Shown here in pieces: positions 54,416-64,000 of a DNA stretch of 64,000 nucleotides. The notes beneath the pieces were generated by a model. The model made no database searches and was not told the origin of the DNA. It worked only from the letters and a program-made list of their open reading frames with translations. Location of the stretch: the NCBI GenBank assembly GCA_030280995.1, contig JASXTE010000005.1, positions 36,598,203-36,662,202 of the forward strand, read 5' to 3'. This DNA is from Hemileia vastatrix (lineage: Eukaryota > Basidiomycota > Pucciniomycetes > Pucciniales > Zaghouaniaceae). Made by a program: the position numbers and the translations under genes. Within the stretch, counting starts at the first letter, position 1. Each line of letters opens with the position of its first letter.

Positions 54416-55777
54416 TCAGTAACCAGCTTGGAAGGTAATTTTTGGGTAGAAGTAGAAGAGGCTGGGATGGAGTGTTGTAAGATTCTTCTTGAATTCATTC
54501 AATGGCCCATGAATAGCAAAGGCTTTAAGCATGTTTGAACACATCATACTTAGGTATTGCTTCATATTGGTGTAATCTAGTGTCAATGTGGTTTCTAGAG
54601 GTTGGCCGATCCCAATTGCAGTTTCAGGAGGCGGGATGCCAACTAAACAGAAGAATTGGATCAGTAATTTTTTTCTGTTGAAGAAATGGGATGAATTAAT
54701 TTGGTACTTACATATTGGACCCTCATCAAATTTGTAAGCATCTAAGATTTGGACTGTTCAATGATTTTGAATAAAATGAAGTAGGGGGATAAACCAGATG
54801 GAGGTATAGATTTTCTTGGTCATCCTCTAAATGGTGTTGAGAATATAAACTAGAATGAGGACGTTCCTCTGGCCTGGTTGGAGCAGCAGGGCTGTGCTTG
54901 TTGTTGTTGATATTGTTTCTTAGTTCAGTTTGGTTGAATACTAGTGGTGGAGTACCAGGTTGGTTGTAGGATAGAGCAGGAGAAGGTGACCTGGAAGCTG
55001 ATTGGGATTATCTGGATGAAGATCTGAAAGAAATGGAACTTTCAGATGAATAATTGGCTGGCAGAGGAGAGGTTTATATAATTCTTCTTGTTTGAGAGGG
55101 AGATTTTTGTCTGGGAGCAGTGTTTGGTGCTCTGGTGTCTTCTTGAGGTCCTCTGGAAGGTCTTCTAGAAGTTTTGGAATTTTTGGAATTTTTTGATAAA
55201 GAAATTTCTGAGCGCATTGCTTTGGGAGCACTAGAAGGCTTTGGCGTGGAGTTGTTGGTGTTTACTGGTAGATTTTGGCTGTTTTCTGGCTGAATTTCGA
55301 GTTCTTAAGCCTGATCTTCACTTCCTAGCAAGGCGGGCGGGCCACCTTGATGCGGTCTAGCAGCCTGGGAGCTGATTTTGAAGCTGTTTTAGCTTAATTA
55401 TTTGAGATAAAGTCTGTTTCTTGAGATGATAAAGTAGATCCTTTGGAGAGTGTTCTGGGGACAGAGTGGCGTGATCTTCTGTATGGAGCTGAGGATAGAG
55501 AAGAGGAAGCAGGACCTAGCTCTGGGGATCTGGTAGGAGATCTAGAGATGTATTTTTGTGAATTTGAAGGTGGTGGTATATGATAATTGGGGTCTCTGTC
55601 ACATTTTTTCTTTTTGGAGTTGCAAGAATCACAGGCCCTGTTGTAGAGTTTGGCCTCAGGAGTTGGAAGAGTGAAAGTGCAAGGTCTGCACATGTGGATA
55701 CACTGTTTGCAAGCATAGTCCTTGGGAGAAGTGAAACAAGCAAGGTCTGATGGGTCAAAATCTGGGGATCTGGCCAT
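54416..55777 (-). pseudogene. D antisense gene 1: Cys-rich N-terminus, intron near 3' end
   Basis: Runs opposite to D. ATG 55777 opens 128 codons (MARSPDFDPSDLACFTSPKD) with a Cys cluster: CKQCIHMCRPCTFTLPTP then RACDSCNSKKKKCDRD, a zinc-binding-like C-x2-C-x3-C-x2-C / C-x2-C-x6-C pattern followed by a basic patch, then a Ser/Pro/Arg-rich tail. After stops, minus text goes on (54941-55231, Pro/Leu-rich) and then a clear GTAAGT...TGTTTAG intron (54643-54711) joins FDEGPI to FGIPPPETAIGIGQPLE, ending at TGA 54416-54418. Splicing in this direction shows real antisense transcription at some time. Unknown function; a DNA- or RNA-binding role is inference from the Cys/basic cluster. Confidence 0.55.
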
Positions 55778-55930
55778 GATCTGTGATGGGAAAACAATGA
55801 AGAGAAAGGAGATAAAAGAAAATTTGTTATCAGTGATGGGTAGATGATGAAGAGAAAGTGGAATTTCAGTAGGGAGATTGTGGAGTATTGTGGATGAAAT
55901 TGGCTCTGTCTTTTTATGCAAAGTGTGGAA

Positions 55931-56391
55931 AGTCCATCAAGACTTTAAACCAAACACTATGGTCAGTCCATCACGACTTTAAACTGAAAAATTGTATAGT
56001 CCCCCAAGACTATAAACTGAGGATGGTTTGATGGTTGAGTCCTTCAGGACTATAAACTGATAATGTGATGTTGGTGTAATTCTGTCAGAGGCCATCCAAA
56101 GGGGGAGTCTCTGAATTTAGTTAAGGAAAGTAAGGGGGTAACTGATGGGCCGGCTGATCTGTAGAACATTTACCCCAGAATGTTAGTTTATTTCTTTGGT
56201 CTTTAATGGTTTGATCTCTGATTCTGTATATATGATTTAGGTTTTGAGTCCCCCAAGACTATAAACTGAGGGTTTGAGTCCCCCAAGACTATAAACTAAG
56301 GGTTTTGAGCCCCCCAAGACTATAAAATGAGGTCTGTTAATCCCCAAAGACTTAAAACTGAGGATGATTCCCCCAAGACTGTAACATGAGG
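55931..56391 (+). repeat. D array of CCCCCAAGACTATAAACTG-type repeats
   Basis: About nine copies of a 24-26-nt unit: 55931, 55964, 55997, 56037, 56246, 56276, 56307, 56338, 56366. Typical core AGTCCCCCAAGACT (AGTC/GACT can pair) followed by ATAAACTGAGG. The first four and last five flank hairpin cassette 3. The array lies just upstream of the antisense gene 1 start (55777, minus), so it could be its promoter or leader. Confidence 0.88.
56095..56185 (+). repeat. D hairpin cassette, copy 3
   Basis: GGGGTAACTGATGGGCCGG ... CTGTAGAACATTTACCCCA. Closest to copy 1 in the loop. Followed within 60 nt by five short repeats. Confidence 0.85.
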
Positions 56392-56466
56392 AATTTCTTA
56401 TGATTGGCTACATTCAGGAAGTCTGGAGAGTGGTCAAGAATTTCATTTCTAAGTCAAAAGGTTCAA

Positions 56467-57071
56467 TCAAGAGTCAAGTGGCAGAAGAGAATCAAGAGAT
56501 GAAACAAAGTGTTCAGTATTAGTCTTTAAATGGTGTATGAGGTGTTTCCTTTTCTCAAGGTCCTGTGGATTTCTAGTAGGAGTGGATTGGAAGTATTTTA
56601 GTAGAAGGTGTTTTTTTTTAGAAGAGTGTTGTTGGAACTTGGCCTTAATGGTGGGCAAGTGGTTAGGTGTTGGTTGTTCAATGGATTCTAAATTGTCATA
56701 ATTGCTGTCAGAAGATGAAGGAACTGAGAAGTCATCAGTTTTAAAAGTAGAAAGAAGGAATAAGAATTTTATACCATCAGATAGACCAAGCATGCTGGAG
56801 TGGTTGCTGTAGTGGTGTTAAAACTCTTCTTTGAAGGGTGTAGTTTGTTTACTAATCTGGGTATAAGGATGGATGGCCTGGATCTTTTGCTGCTGGTAGA
56901 AGATGGACCAGGTTGAGGAGGAGGTGAAGCTGTTGAACATGATAATGGACCAGGTCTGAAGCAAGTTTTATTTCTGGATTGGAAGACAACACAGGAGGCT
57001 CTGTATGGATGAGCTGGTGGTGTGATGGTGCAGATCAAATTGTTGTCAATGCAGTATTGGAAAGGGCCCAT
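56467..57071 (-). pseudogene. D antisense gene 2: second Cys-motif ORF
   Basis: ATG 57071 opens 100 codons: MGPFQYCIDNNLICTITPPA, then YRASCVVFQSRNKTCFRPG, then Ser/Pro/Arg-rich. The spacing C-I-x5-C-T-x-T-x-P ... C-x5/6-K-x-C-x-R matches antisense gene 1 and suggests paralogues. A frame change near 56770 leads to 56467-56793 (DSNYDNLESIEQPTPNHL, KFQQHSSKKKHLLLKYFQ). The start lies 82 bp from the 3' LTR. Function unknown. Confidence 0.5.
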
Positions 57072-57138
57072 GTCAGAGGCAAATTTTTAAAGAAAGCTGA
57101 ACATGGTGGATTTGATGAAGGAGAATGTGTAAACTCTC

Positions 57139-57152
57139 AATGGGAGGGAGGA
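57139..57152 (+). promoter_or_regulatory. D polypurine tract
   Basis: AATGGGAGGGAGGA directly precedes the TGTGGTC start of the 3' LTR, fixing D on the plus strand. Confidence 0.85.
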
Positions 57153-58252
57153 TGTGGTCTTCCAAACTTGGCAGAGGCTTATGTTGGTCTATTTGGAGCT
57201 GTTTTTGTATGTCTTAATTGACAATGGTCAAATAATTATGCGTTATTTTGGTTTACTCAGTAGGTTTTGTGACTATGGGTATGTGGGTACTACCATTGGA
57301 TAGCCTCAGTTTTTATCTATATTTGATGTCTTGATGATATTTTTCATATTCCAAGTTTTAAGGGGTCATTTACTCACTTTTCATTTCTATAAGTTATATG
57401 TTTAATTCTTTTTTTTATGTTTTATGGGCTAACCTTAAGTCTTAGGGTTAAGTTCTTTGTACCATTAAGTAGGTCTACTTTGGCTCTATATTTTATGTCT
57501 CAATGTTGTCATAGCTTACTTTTGTGTTTTAAGGGTTTTAGTAGTTGTAGTGGATTTTTCTAAGTATTTTGGGCTTTATTGGAGGTTATTAGTGGTTTTC
57601 TGGCTCCAGGGAGGTCCAGCCACCTCTAGGCAGGCCGCCTGACATTGGGTGGCCCACCCGCCTTGGTTTTGGAAGGCTGGGGAGAGTTTCTAGAGGGTTT
57701 TTATTCAATTTGGCTGTCAAAAGCGCCAAATTAGTTTCTGTGCATGGATTTTTTAGGTGGTGGTCTGTGTGTATATACTGAAGAAGACAGTTTGGGGAAA
57801 CTTTAATTATTGTACAACCATCTGATAATTATATCATTGTTTCTCACTCAGTTTTCACTGTTTTTTGGCCACAATTAGCTGTGTTTGTTGCAAGGTTAGT
57901 TCTTCATTTAACTCAACTTTGGCAACTGATTTCTCTGTTGTAGCTTTGCAACCTACATCAAGTATTTTTGCTGTGTTTGTGCAACAAGTGCACTGTTTCT
58001 TTGGTTTCTGGTGTGGATTTCTCTACATTTCTGGTTTCTGGTTCTTTGGTTCTCAGTGGTCTGCTATTGGCTACTATCTTGAATTGTAAAGCAGTCAAGA
58101 ATTGTGTTGGAAGGGGTATTGTAATGGTCTCTAATTTGCTGTAGCAAATAAATCTCACCTGGTATTTCTCAAAGGGACAGGGGTTTTTCCCTCCAGTTTT
58201 ACTCCAACTCCCTGGGTCAAGGCCTATAGCTAGTACTATAGGATTGTCTACA
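57153..58252 (+). repeat. D 3' LTR
   Basis: 1100 bp, same length and ends as 31269-32368. Small frames inside have no meaning. Confidence 0.92.
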
Positions 58253-59702
58253 TCATCAATAATTCTTGTCTGAACTCTGGAGTGACGTTAGTTGAACCCC
58301 TCTCATGCTTTTGTATCACTAAGGGATGCACCAGGCTCTGACAGAGCTATTGCCATAATTAAGGACAAAATTGGAGAATGAAAAATAAAATACTAGATGT
58401 CTTGTGCATTGATTTTTCCCCTTGCAACCTGTACCTCTCAGAATTTGTCTATGTCACTTGCATATTTTTTTTCTATTTTTATTAAAATTTCATAAACTTT
58501 TCAAAATTAGAGAAAAACTCCTAGACAGGAAGAGTCTTCACAGGAGGAAAAAAATCATCAACTAGACATCTTTTTGATTTTTTGGTTTCTGTTTGTGGCC
58601 CTGTGCATGACTCTAGAAATGACCCTGTACAAATTCTTTTTAAGCCATGCCTGAACCCTTTCTACTTAAAACCCCTTCATACTCATATTTTTTACTCCAT
58701 TCACCTTTTTTATCCCTTTTTTAAGCTTCTTTCATGCTCTTCATGCTCACAAATCCTTCCAGAAATCTCATATTTTATCATTCTTTTTCATCTATGTTTA
58801 GTTTTTTACAAACTTCTTTCCATGCCCTGATGTATTCATCATGTAACCTGCCCTATTAATCCACACAAGAGAAGAAAATAGAATTATATCTATTATTTCT
58901 TCTATCATTACAATTTTTTTTGATTATATATAAGCTTCATTATTTTCTATAATATACACAATTTTTTGGTAAATACTGAAGCATCCAAGAAATCAGAAGA
59001 AAAATTGAAATTTTCTTAGAATATCATTATTTCTATATACTAATTTTATATTCTTTTTGAGCTAGATTTTCATTTGAATTTATTTAAATAAAGGATGAGA
59101 AAAAATGGAATTAAAATAATAAACAATTAAAAAAAGAAAGGAAGGAGGATTACCCCACAGTTGTTTTTCAAATGTACTAGGGGAAACATTATGTCATATT
59201 GCATCACATGTTACAATTGACTAAAAGAAAATGTAACATAGTTTAATCTCCACTTTAAAAAGTGATAATTAATGATAAATTTCCACAATTAAATGTAACC
59301 ATTTATGGGACACCATGTCATGTTTTTTCTTTTTTTGGCAGGAGATCCCTATACAAAGCATAAATGTGTAAAAACAACACCCCCTCCCCATTTATTGAAG
59401 AATAGGAAAGAATTACTAGATCAAAGTGGCCCAGTAATCAATTCAGTGAGCATTTCTCACCATCATGATAATAAAAGACAAATGGAGTTAAAGCTGCTGT
59501 AAAGAAGCATATGGCTTGAACAATCTAAGCTTTACCTAAGACTCTACTGTGTTAGCTAAGTGGTAAGAGCTATACACAGTATTTTTCTAACTACTTGTCC
59601 AATTTTTTTCTCCAATACTATACTCAAAAGTAAAAATTTGTGAAGGAGAATGAATAATTCTTATTGGAAGTCTTAATTATTCAATATGCATATCAATTTT
59701 GA
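58253..59702. other. AT-rich non-coding flank
   Basis: No gene. ACTAGATGTCTTGTGC (58392-58407) is the exact inverse of 31224-31239. 58564-58594 (GACATCTTTTTGATTTTTTG) resembles the left flank of D in direct orientation. The rest is low complexity. Confidence 0.45.
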
Positions 59703-60612
59703 ATATCCTTTTATTTTGATTTGTTGATATAATATTTTCAGCTAAAAATTAAGAATTAAATTAGCACTATTGTGTCATTCCAATAAATAAATGAGTTAAT
59801 ATTACTATTGAAAATCTAATGAGAAAATCAGATTTATAATCTAAGTACAATTATATAAGTTATTCCTATTTCAACCTAACATGTGATTTTAACTAAGAAG
59901 TGCTATATCTCACACTGAAAAAATCAAGTGGTACCTGCTAGCAGGTGCCCATCCCTATATTCAGTTTTGATTTAAGAGTGAATTTAATTTGATATTTCAC
60001 AAGCCAGTGTGCTCACTTTCAGTGCACTGTCTTTCCAGAAGAATTACAGTTGAGCTGAAATTGATTTAAATCAAAGATAGGGATTGGCACCTGCTAACAG
60101 GTGCCCATGTTTTTTTTCTGGTCTCAGTAAAATTTGGAGCTACAAATATAATCTCAAGATAAAGGGAGGTTGATATAGTGATTCAAATTATAATGAGCTA
60201 TTCAGATTTATGTTCTAAGTAAAATTGGAATATTTTATATCCATTTAAACTAACATGTGATTTTCACTAAGAAGTGCCATATCACACCAAATTTTTGGCT
60301 ACAATAATAATCTTAAAATATAGAAATATTAAATTAGGGATTCAAAATTCAATAATTTATTTTGATTTAAAATCAAATCACTTTTTTCAAGTTATAAAAA
60401 TTAGTGAGATGTGGCATCTCTTAGTGAAAATCACATTTTAGGTTGAAAAGGATAAAACTTAGACAATTTTACTTATATTCTAAATTTGAGTAGCTCATTA
60501 GATTTAAAAAAATAATATCAACTTATCTATACATTGGAATGACAAAATAGTGCTTACTTAATTTTCAATTTGTTGTTGAAAATATTATATCAACAGAATC
60601 AAAAAAGAGGAT
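59703..60612. mobile_element. Foldback element with ~210-bp arms
   Basis: Left arm 59703-59920 and right arm 60400-60612 are inverted copies: TTGTTGATATAATATTTTCA pairs with TGAAAATATTATATCAACA, GCACTATTGTGTCATTCCAAT with the right arm, AACTAAGAAGTGCTATATCTC with the right arm. A diverged second copy of the inner arm end lies at 60247-60290. No coding capacity. No clean target duplication seen. Confidence 0.75.
59918..60130. mobile_element. MITE nested in the foldback element
   Basis: Inverted ends GGTACCTGCTAGCAGGTGCC (59930-) and GGCACCTGCTAACAGGTGCC (to 60105), each itself a palindrome, followed inward by ATCCCTAT / ATAGGGAT. About 200 bp, no gene. Target duplication unclear. Confidence 0.7.
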
Positions 60613-60940
60613 GTTTGTCAGCCAGGCTGTACCAGGAGTCCAGTTAATGTTATTTTAGTTTATTGGACCTAAAAGAGGGAATAAAATTATTCATATTATG
60701 TATACAAATTAATATTATATTGAATAATTAAATTATATAACAAACTTATGTTAATATAATTAAAATAAGGGTTATATAAATTATATCGCTATATAAATTG
60801 TATATACAATAAAATAAGCGTCTAATACAGTATATTCTATAAAATATGCAAGATTTTTTATGTATCTAAAAGTTATAAATACTTGTGGATTTCAAAATTG
60901 AAATAAGTCACTTATTTCACTCAAATATGCACTTTCTCAC

Positions 60941-63124
60941 CATAGGAAATCTTGGGGTGAACTGCTAGAAATCCCCTCTCCTGAACTTAAGAGTGTCCCT
61001 TCATTATTTCAGGTTTATGAATACTTTATAAACATAAGTAAATTAGAGTTAGATTTACATTTATTCTCAGATTGGTCCGAAAATGAACCTCAATTTATCA
61101 CATTTTATGCATAAGTTGATCAACTATAACCATAATTTTATCCTTCATTGAGCACACATTGAGAACATATTGATCCAACATAAGCTTTTGAATATCCAAT
61201 ATGATTATCAATTTAGAGGATGAAAACTTTTACTTAACATACCTAAGCATTACCTTGCATCCAAAAGATAAAGCATAAAGTTATGAAAGTAAATTTAATT
61301 TAAAATAATGAAATCTTTTACTACATAATTGCAGCAATAAATAAATTTAACAGATTTTTTGATCATAAATATCAATAACTAATTCCATTCCTATTTTCAT
61401 AATTTAAAAAATATATAGTCACTTCTCATTTCAAATCTATTAAGTCTTTGTAAAACAAAATTTTGTATAATTTTTTTTATTTTACCTAAAATATAAGACC
61501 TGCAGGCTATTAAAAATAAAATCTTCAGTTACTCAATTAAAAAAATATTTATATTTAAATAAAAATAAAGATAGTATTTAAAGTGTATAACTTAAATAGT
61601 TGTCACAGAAATTAATGAAGAAATGCCTTTTGGTAAAAGTGTCCAGCACAAGTTCAGCCAAACTTGTGCTGGACACTTTTACCAAAAAACATTTTGATGC
61701 CATCAATTATTTTCATTATATGGGCTATTTTTTTGGGTTTTACTTACTATTTTTAGTCACTGGTCTTGTCTAAAGTTCCCAGCACAAGTTCAGCCAAACT
61801 TGTTCTGGATAATTTTATGAGGAACACCTCACTTCTCTTAAATAAAAATGCACCTTACCAACTTCATATTGGAAAAGTGTCCAGCACAAGTTTGGCCAAA
61901 CTTATGCTGGACACTTTGAACGAACCCAGTGAATAAAAATTTCAAGGAAAACCAAAAAAAAATAGGCCATATAATGAACATAATTGATAGCATCAAATAT
62001 TGTCATTGTGGAAGAAGACAGATTTGAGATTCAGATCCAATTTCTACAAATAGTTGTCCAATTTGGAAGCTCTGTTTGTTAGAAAAATCACCAATAGGTG
62101 TTGCTTCACTTTCTTTGAATGATCTAAAAACATGAACCATAGATCTTTCTCATTGCATAATAACTGAAGTGAATACTTCATTAAATACTGATCTTTCTCT
62201 TGGAAAAATAGGTTTAAAATTTAAAGAGAATTTTCCAATGCATCTTAAATTTGAAGCTTTAATTAGATAAATTTGATGGTGATGGTGGTAGTTTAAAGAA
62301 AGGGAGGATGAGAGAAAAGTTTTGAAAGAGATAAAAGTAGAGAACATATATAATATTAGATGAATATTCACAATTAAATTTTTCATGTATGTTAATAATT
62401 TATTTTTGACTCACATTTTAATAATAACTAAATACATATAGATAAAAAAAAAAATTTCATTATTTAAGAGCCTAAGTTTTGTGCCAATATAATAAAATTA
62501 TTTTTTTTAATAGTGTAAATGTAAAAAAAATACATTACTATTTTTTCCCCTTATAATATATATATATATCTTTTCTCCTACATTAAATTATTTGAAGATT
62601 GTCTTATTTTTTATTGTAAGGGCTCAATATCAACTTTTGTCTAGAAAGTTTGAAATTATGTGCAAATATTTTTACAGAGTTATATTTTTATTAACAAATT
62701 TTTTAAAAAGGACTTAAATAGTATTCTTTTTTATATATTTGTGGAAATAAAAATGATAATTGAAATAATATTTCACACCTAGTATACTATGTGTCATTTA
62801 AGATATTTCTACTAATATCAAGCCTGACCTCCCAACATTCAATGGATCTAGATATAAAATTGAATATTATGGTATGTTAAGTTTTGTGGCTCAAAAATTG
62901 CTCAAATTTGGTCCAGCTGATTCTCAACTTGAATCCAATGCACTTCTCAAGAAGGAATAAATTGAGGCTCAATTTAAGGGCAATTTTTTCTTCAAACCTT
63001 TTTCATATAATTTAAAAACATTTTCCTAGCCCTTTCACAACATTTCCCCAATGTTTCCCAAACCTCTTCCTGAAAGTTTCAGAGAGAGGGAACTACTAGC
63101 AGTTCAACCCCTAATTTCTCATAG
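60941..63124. mobile_element. Non-autonomous DNA transposon with hAT-like 8-bp duplication
   Basis: Imperfect inverted ends CATAGGAAATCTTGGGGTGA and (reverse complement) CTATGAGAAATTAGGGGTTG, continuing GAACTGCTAG in both. Flanks TTTCTCAC and TGTCTCAA each differ by one base from TTTCTCAA present in element A, which fits an 8-bp target duplication. 2.2 kb with no significant reading frame; interior holds the hairpin cluster 61636-61921. Confidence 0.7.
61636..61990. repeat. Cluster of three GTGTCCAGCACAAGTT hairpins in a larger inverted repeat
   Basis: Hairpin 1 (61637-61683) has a perfect stem around AAGTGTCCAGCACAAGTT with loop CAGCC. Hairpins 2 (61770-61815) and 3 (61872-61920) are diverged copies. 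Between them 61690-61745 (GATGCCATCAATTATTTTCA) is repeated inverted at 61940-61995 (AACATAATTGATAGCATC). No gene. Confidence 0.85.
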
Positions 63125-63306
63125 TGTCTCAACCAAAAGTTCTGAATTAACCATCAAGTACCATTTCACTAATTTTCAGCATCATCCCATTTATATGCAG
63201 CACTCCATAGCATAACACTTCATACATTCAAAAATCATACATCATTTGCATTTCTGTACCATAAATGAGTGTTTTCCTTCATCAACTCAACTTGAAATTG
63301 CATATT

Positions 63307-63520
63307 AGGGGGTTTCAGTTCTGGAAAAACCCTACTTATCTAAGTGTGGATTTCTGAAACATACTAGCCTCATCACTGATGGATTTCAAAAGTGAAATAA
63401 GTCACTTGTTTCACTCAAATCCACACTTTCTCAACCAAAAGTGCTGATTTCACTGATTTTTCAGCATCATCCCATTCATACATAACACTCCAAAACTCAA
63501 AGCATTGTAGAGTGGGTAAA
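63307..63520 (+). mobile_element. Left end of another Harbinger A-type copy
   Basis: AGGGGGTTTCAGTTCTGG then TCAACCAAAAGTGCTGATTT and CAGCATCATCCCATTCATAC match A 35293-35545. Preceded by ATT as in A. Similarity stops near 63510, before the GAA tract; no right end in the window. Confidence 0.75.
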
Positions 63521-63560
63521 AATAGGTATTCACAACTTACTGTTTGTCTTGGTCTAGAAA

Positions 63561-63565
63561 GAGAA

Positions 63566-63600
<35 letters not shown>

Positions 63601-63656
63601 AGAAGAAGAAGAAGAAGAAGAAGAAGAAGAAGAAGAAGAAGAAGAAGAAGAAGAAG

Positions 63657-63688
<32 letters not shown>

Positions 63689-63763
63689 GAAGAAGTAGAA
63701 GAAGAAGAAGAAGATGAAGAAGATGAAGAAGAAAAAGAAGTAGGAGAAGAAAGAGAAGAGGGA
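63561..63763. repeat. GAA/AAG microsatellite
   Basis: About 200 bp, almost pure GAA from 63581 to 63685 and interrupted (GTA, GAT) after it. The poly-Glu and poly-Leu frames across it are artefacts. 63764-64000 is AT-rich with no gene. Confidence 0.97.
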
Positions 63764-64000
63764 AAATAAGGAAATGGAAAAAGAAGGAAGTAAGAGTGAA
63801 AGTACTTAAAAAGACCATAATGAACTTTTGGTGTTTTTAAAGAGAGTTTTAGGTTTAAATATTTTTATTCTCCCTTCTGTAACAAAACAATTACTAATAT
63901 TTAAATGCTCCTAAAGCAAAATTACTAAATTATAATACCTTTAACTTCTAAAGGTAACAGTTCCACAATAAAAGCTAAGTTGTAAATATTGTCATATTTA

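Larger units (their letters stand above)
31269..58252 (+). mobile_element. D: Ty3-type retroelement with 1100-bp LTRs, lacks RT, hosts element X
   Basis: Direct repeats 31269-32368 and 57153-58252, both 1100 bp, begin TGTGGTC and end TCTACA. A purine tract GGGAGGGAGGA abuts the right one, so D is on the plus strand. Inside: gag-like gene, acidic repeat protein, [X inserted 34236-51179], pre-integrase region, integrase, then a 4.5-kb 3' region with structured repeats and antisense frames. No protease or RT is found. The flanks (ATTGT left, TCATC right) do not match, so no target duplication remains. Confidence 0.9.
60886..63306 (+). mobile_element. Relic of Harbinger A family with transposase deleted
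   Basis: 60886-60940 and 63125-63306 match element A from about 35400 to 35600 (TTTCAAAATTGAAATAAGTC, CTCAACCAAAAGT, CAGCATCATCCCAT) and then jump to A 36984-37020 (TTCATCAACTCAAC). The transposase lies in the missing part, so this is a MITE-like deletion derivative. It is split by 60941-63124. Confidence 0.75.

Noticed and set aside
55931..56391. Short spaced repeats as CRISPR
   Set aside because: Spacing is irregular and spacers are related to each other; the host is eukaryotic.
63512..63818. Poly-Glu (plus) and poly-Leu (minus) reading frames
   Set aside because: They only translate the GAA microsatellite; no other coding signal.

Overview
The window is a eukaryotic, AT-rich, intron-bearing, transposon-dominated chromosome segment. 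It most resembles a basidiomycete rust fungus (Pucciniales) with a very large repeat-rich genome. Reasons: short introns of about 50-110 bp with GTAAGT-type donors; Ty3 (Metaviridae-type) chromoviruses whose Gag, integrase and chromodomain text looks like rust elements I remember; and a TET/JBP-like 2OG-Fe(II) oxygenase of the kind expanded in basidiomycete mobile DNA. The organism call is inference; no search was run.

Only about 6 kb looks like ordinary host DNA: a tRNA-Arg(ACG) with an 8-nt intron (11.9 kb), a 7-exon gene for a 268-residue basic/acidic coiled-coil protein (13.0-14.5 kb), and a 5-exon HAD-family hydrolase gene on the minus strand (16.3-17.5 kb).

The rest is nested transposons. 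Left: a decayed chromovirus (E1, 1-4142) split by a solo LTR (X1) with a 5-bp target duplication, then a Ty1/copia element (6.5-11.8 kb) with one long RT-RNaseH reading frame. Middle: PIF/Harbinger-like element B (18567-30887), split by a complete chromovirus G (22461-30810; two 804-bp LTRs, minus strand). Right: Ty3 element D (31269-58252; two 1100-bp LTRs) with a second chromovirus X (34236-51179, minus strand) inserted in it. Each LTR of X has itself been hit by a Harbinger-like element: A (35293-39095) in one, C (45388-50888) in the other. The last 6 kb holds foldback/MITE elements nested in a Harbinger A relic.

Most interesting system: Harbinger elements B and C share one layout between the same ends: DDE transposase (+), TET/JBP-like dioxygenase (+), Myb/SANT-like coiled-coil protein (-). 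A DNA transposon carrying a putative 5-methylcytosine oxidase fits with the CpG-type C-to-T decay seen between the two LTRs of G. Other notable signals: G shows a 14-nt complementarity between its primer-binding position and an internal LTR site just downstream of a TATA box (Tf1/sushi-type self-priming), and an in-frame A AAA AAC slippery site directly before the gag stop. G and D each carry antisense reading frames with introns between integrase and 3' LTR. D has a dispersed family of short CCCCCAAGACTATAAACTG-like repeats and three copies of a GGGGTAAC...GTTACCCC hairpin cassette.
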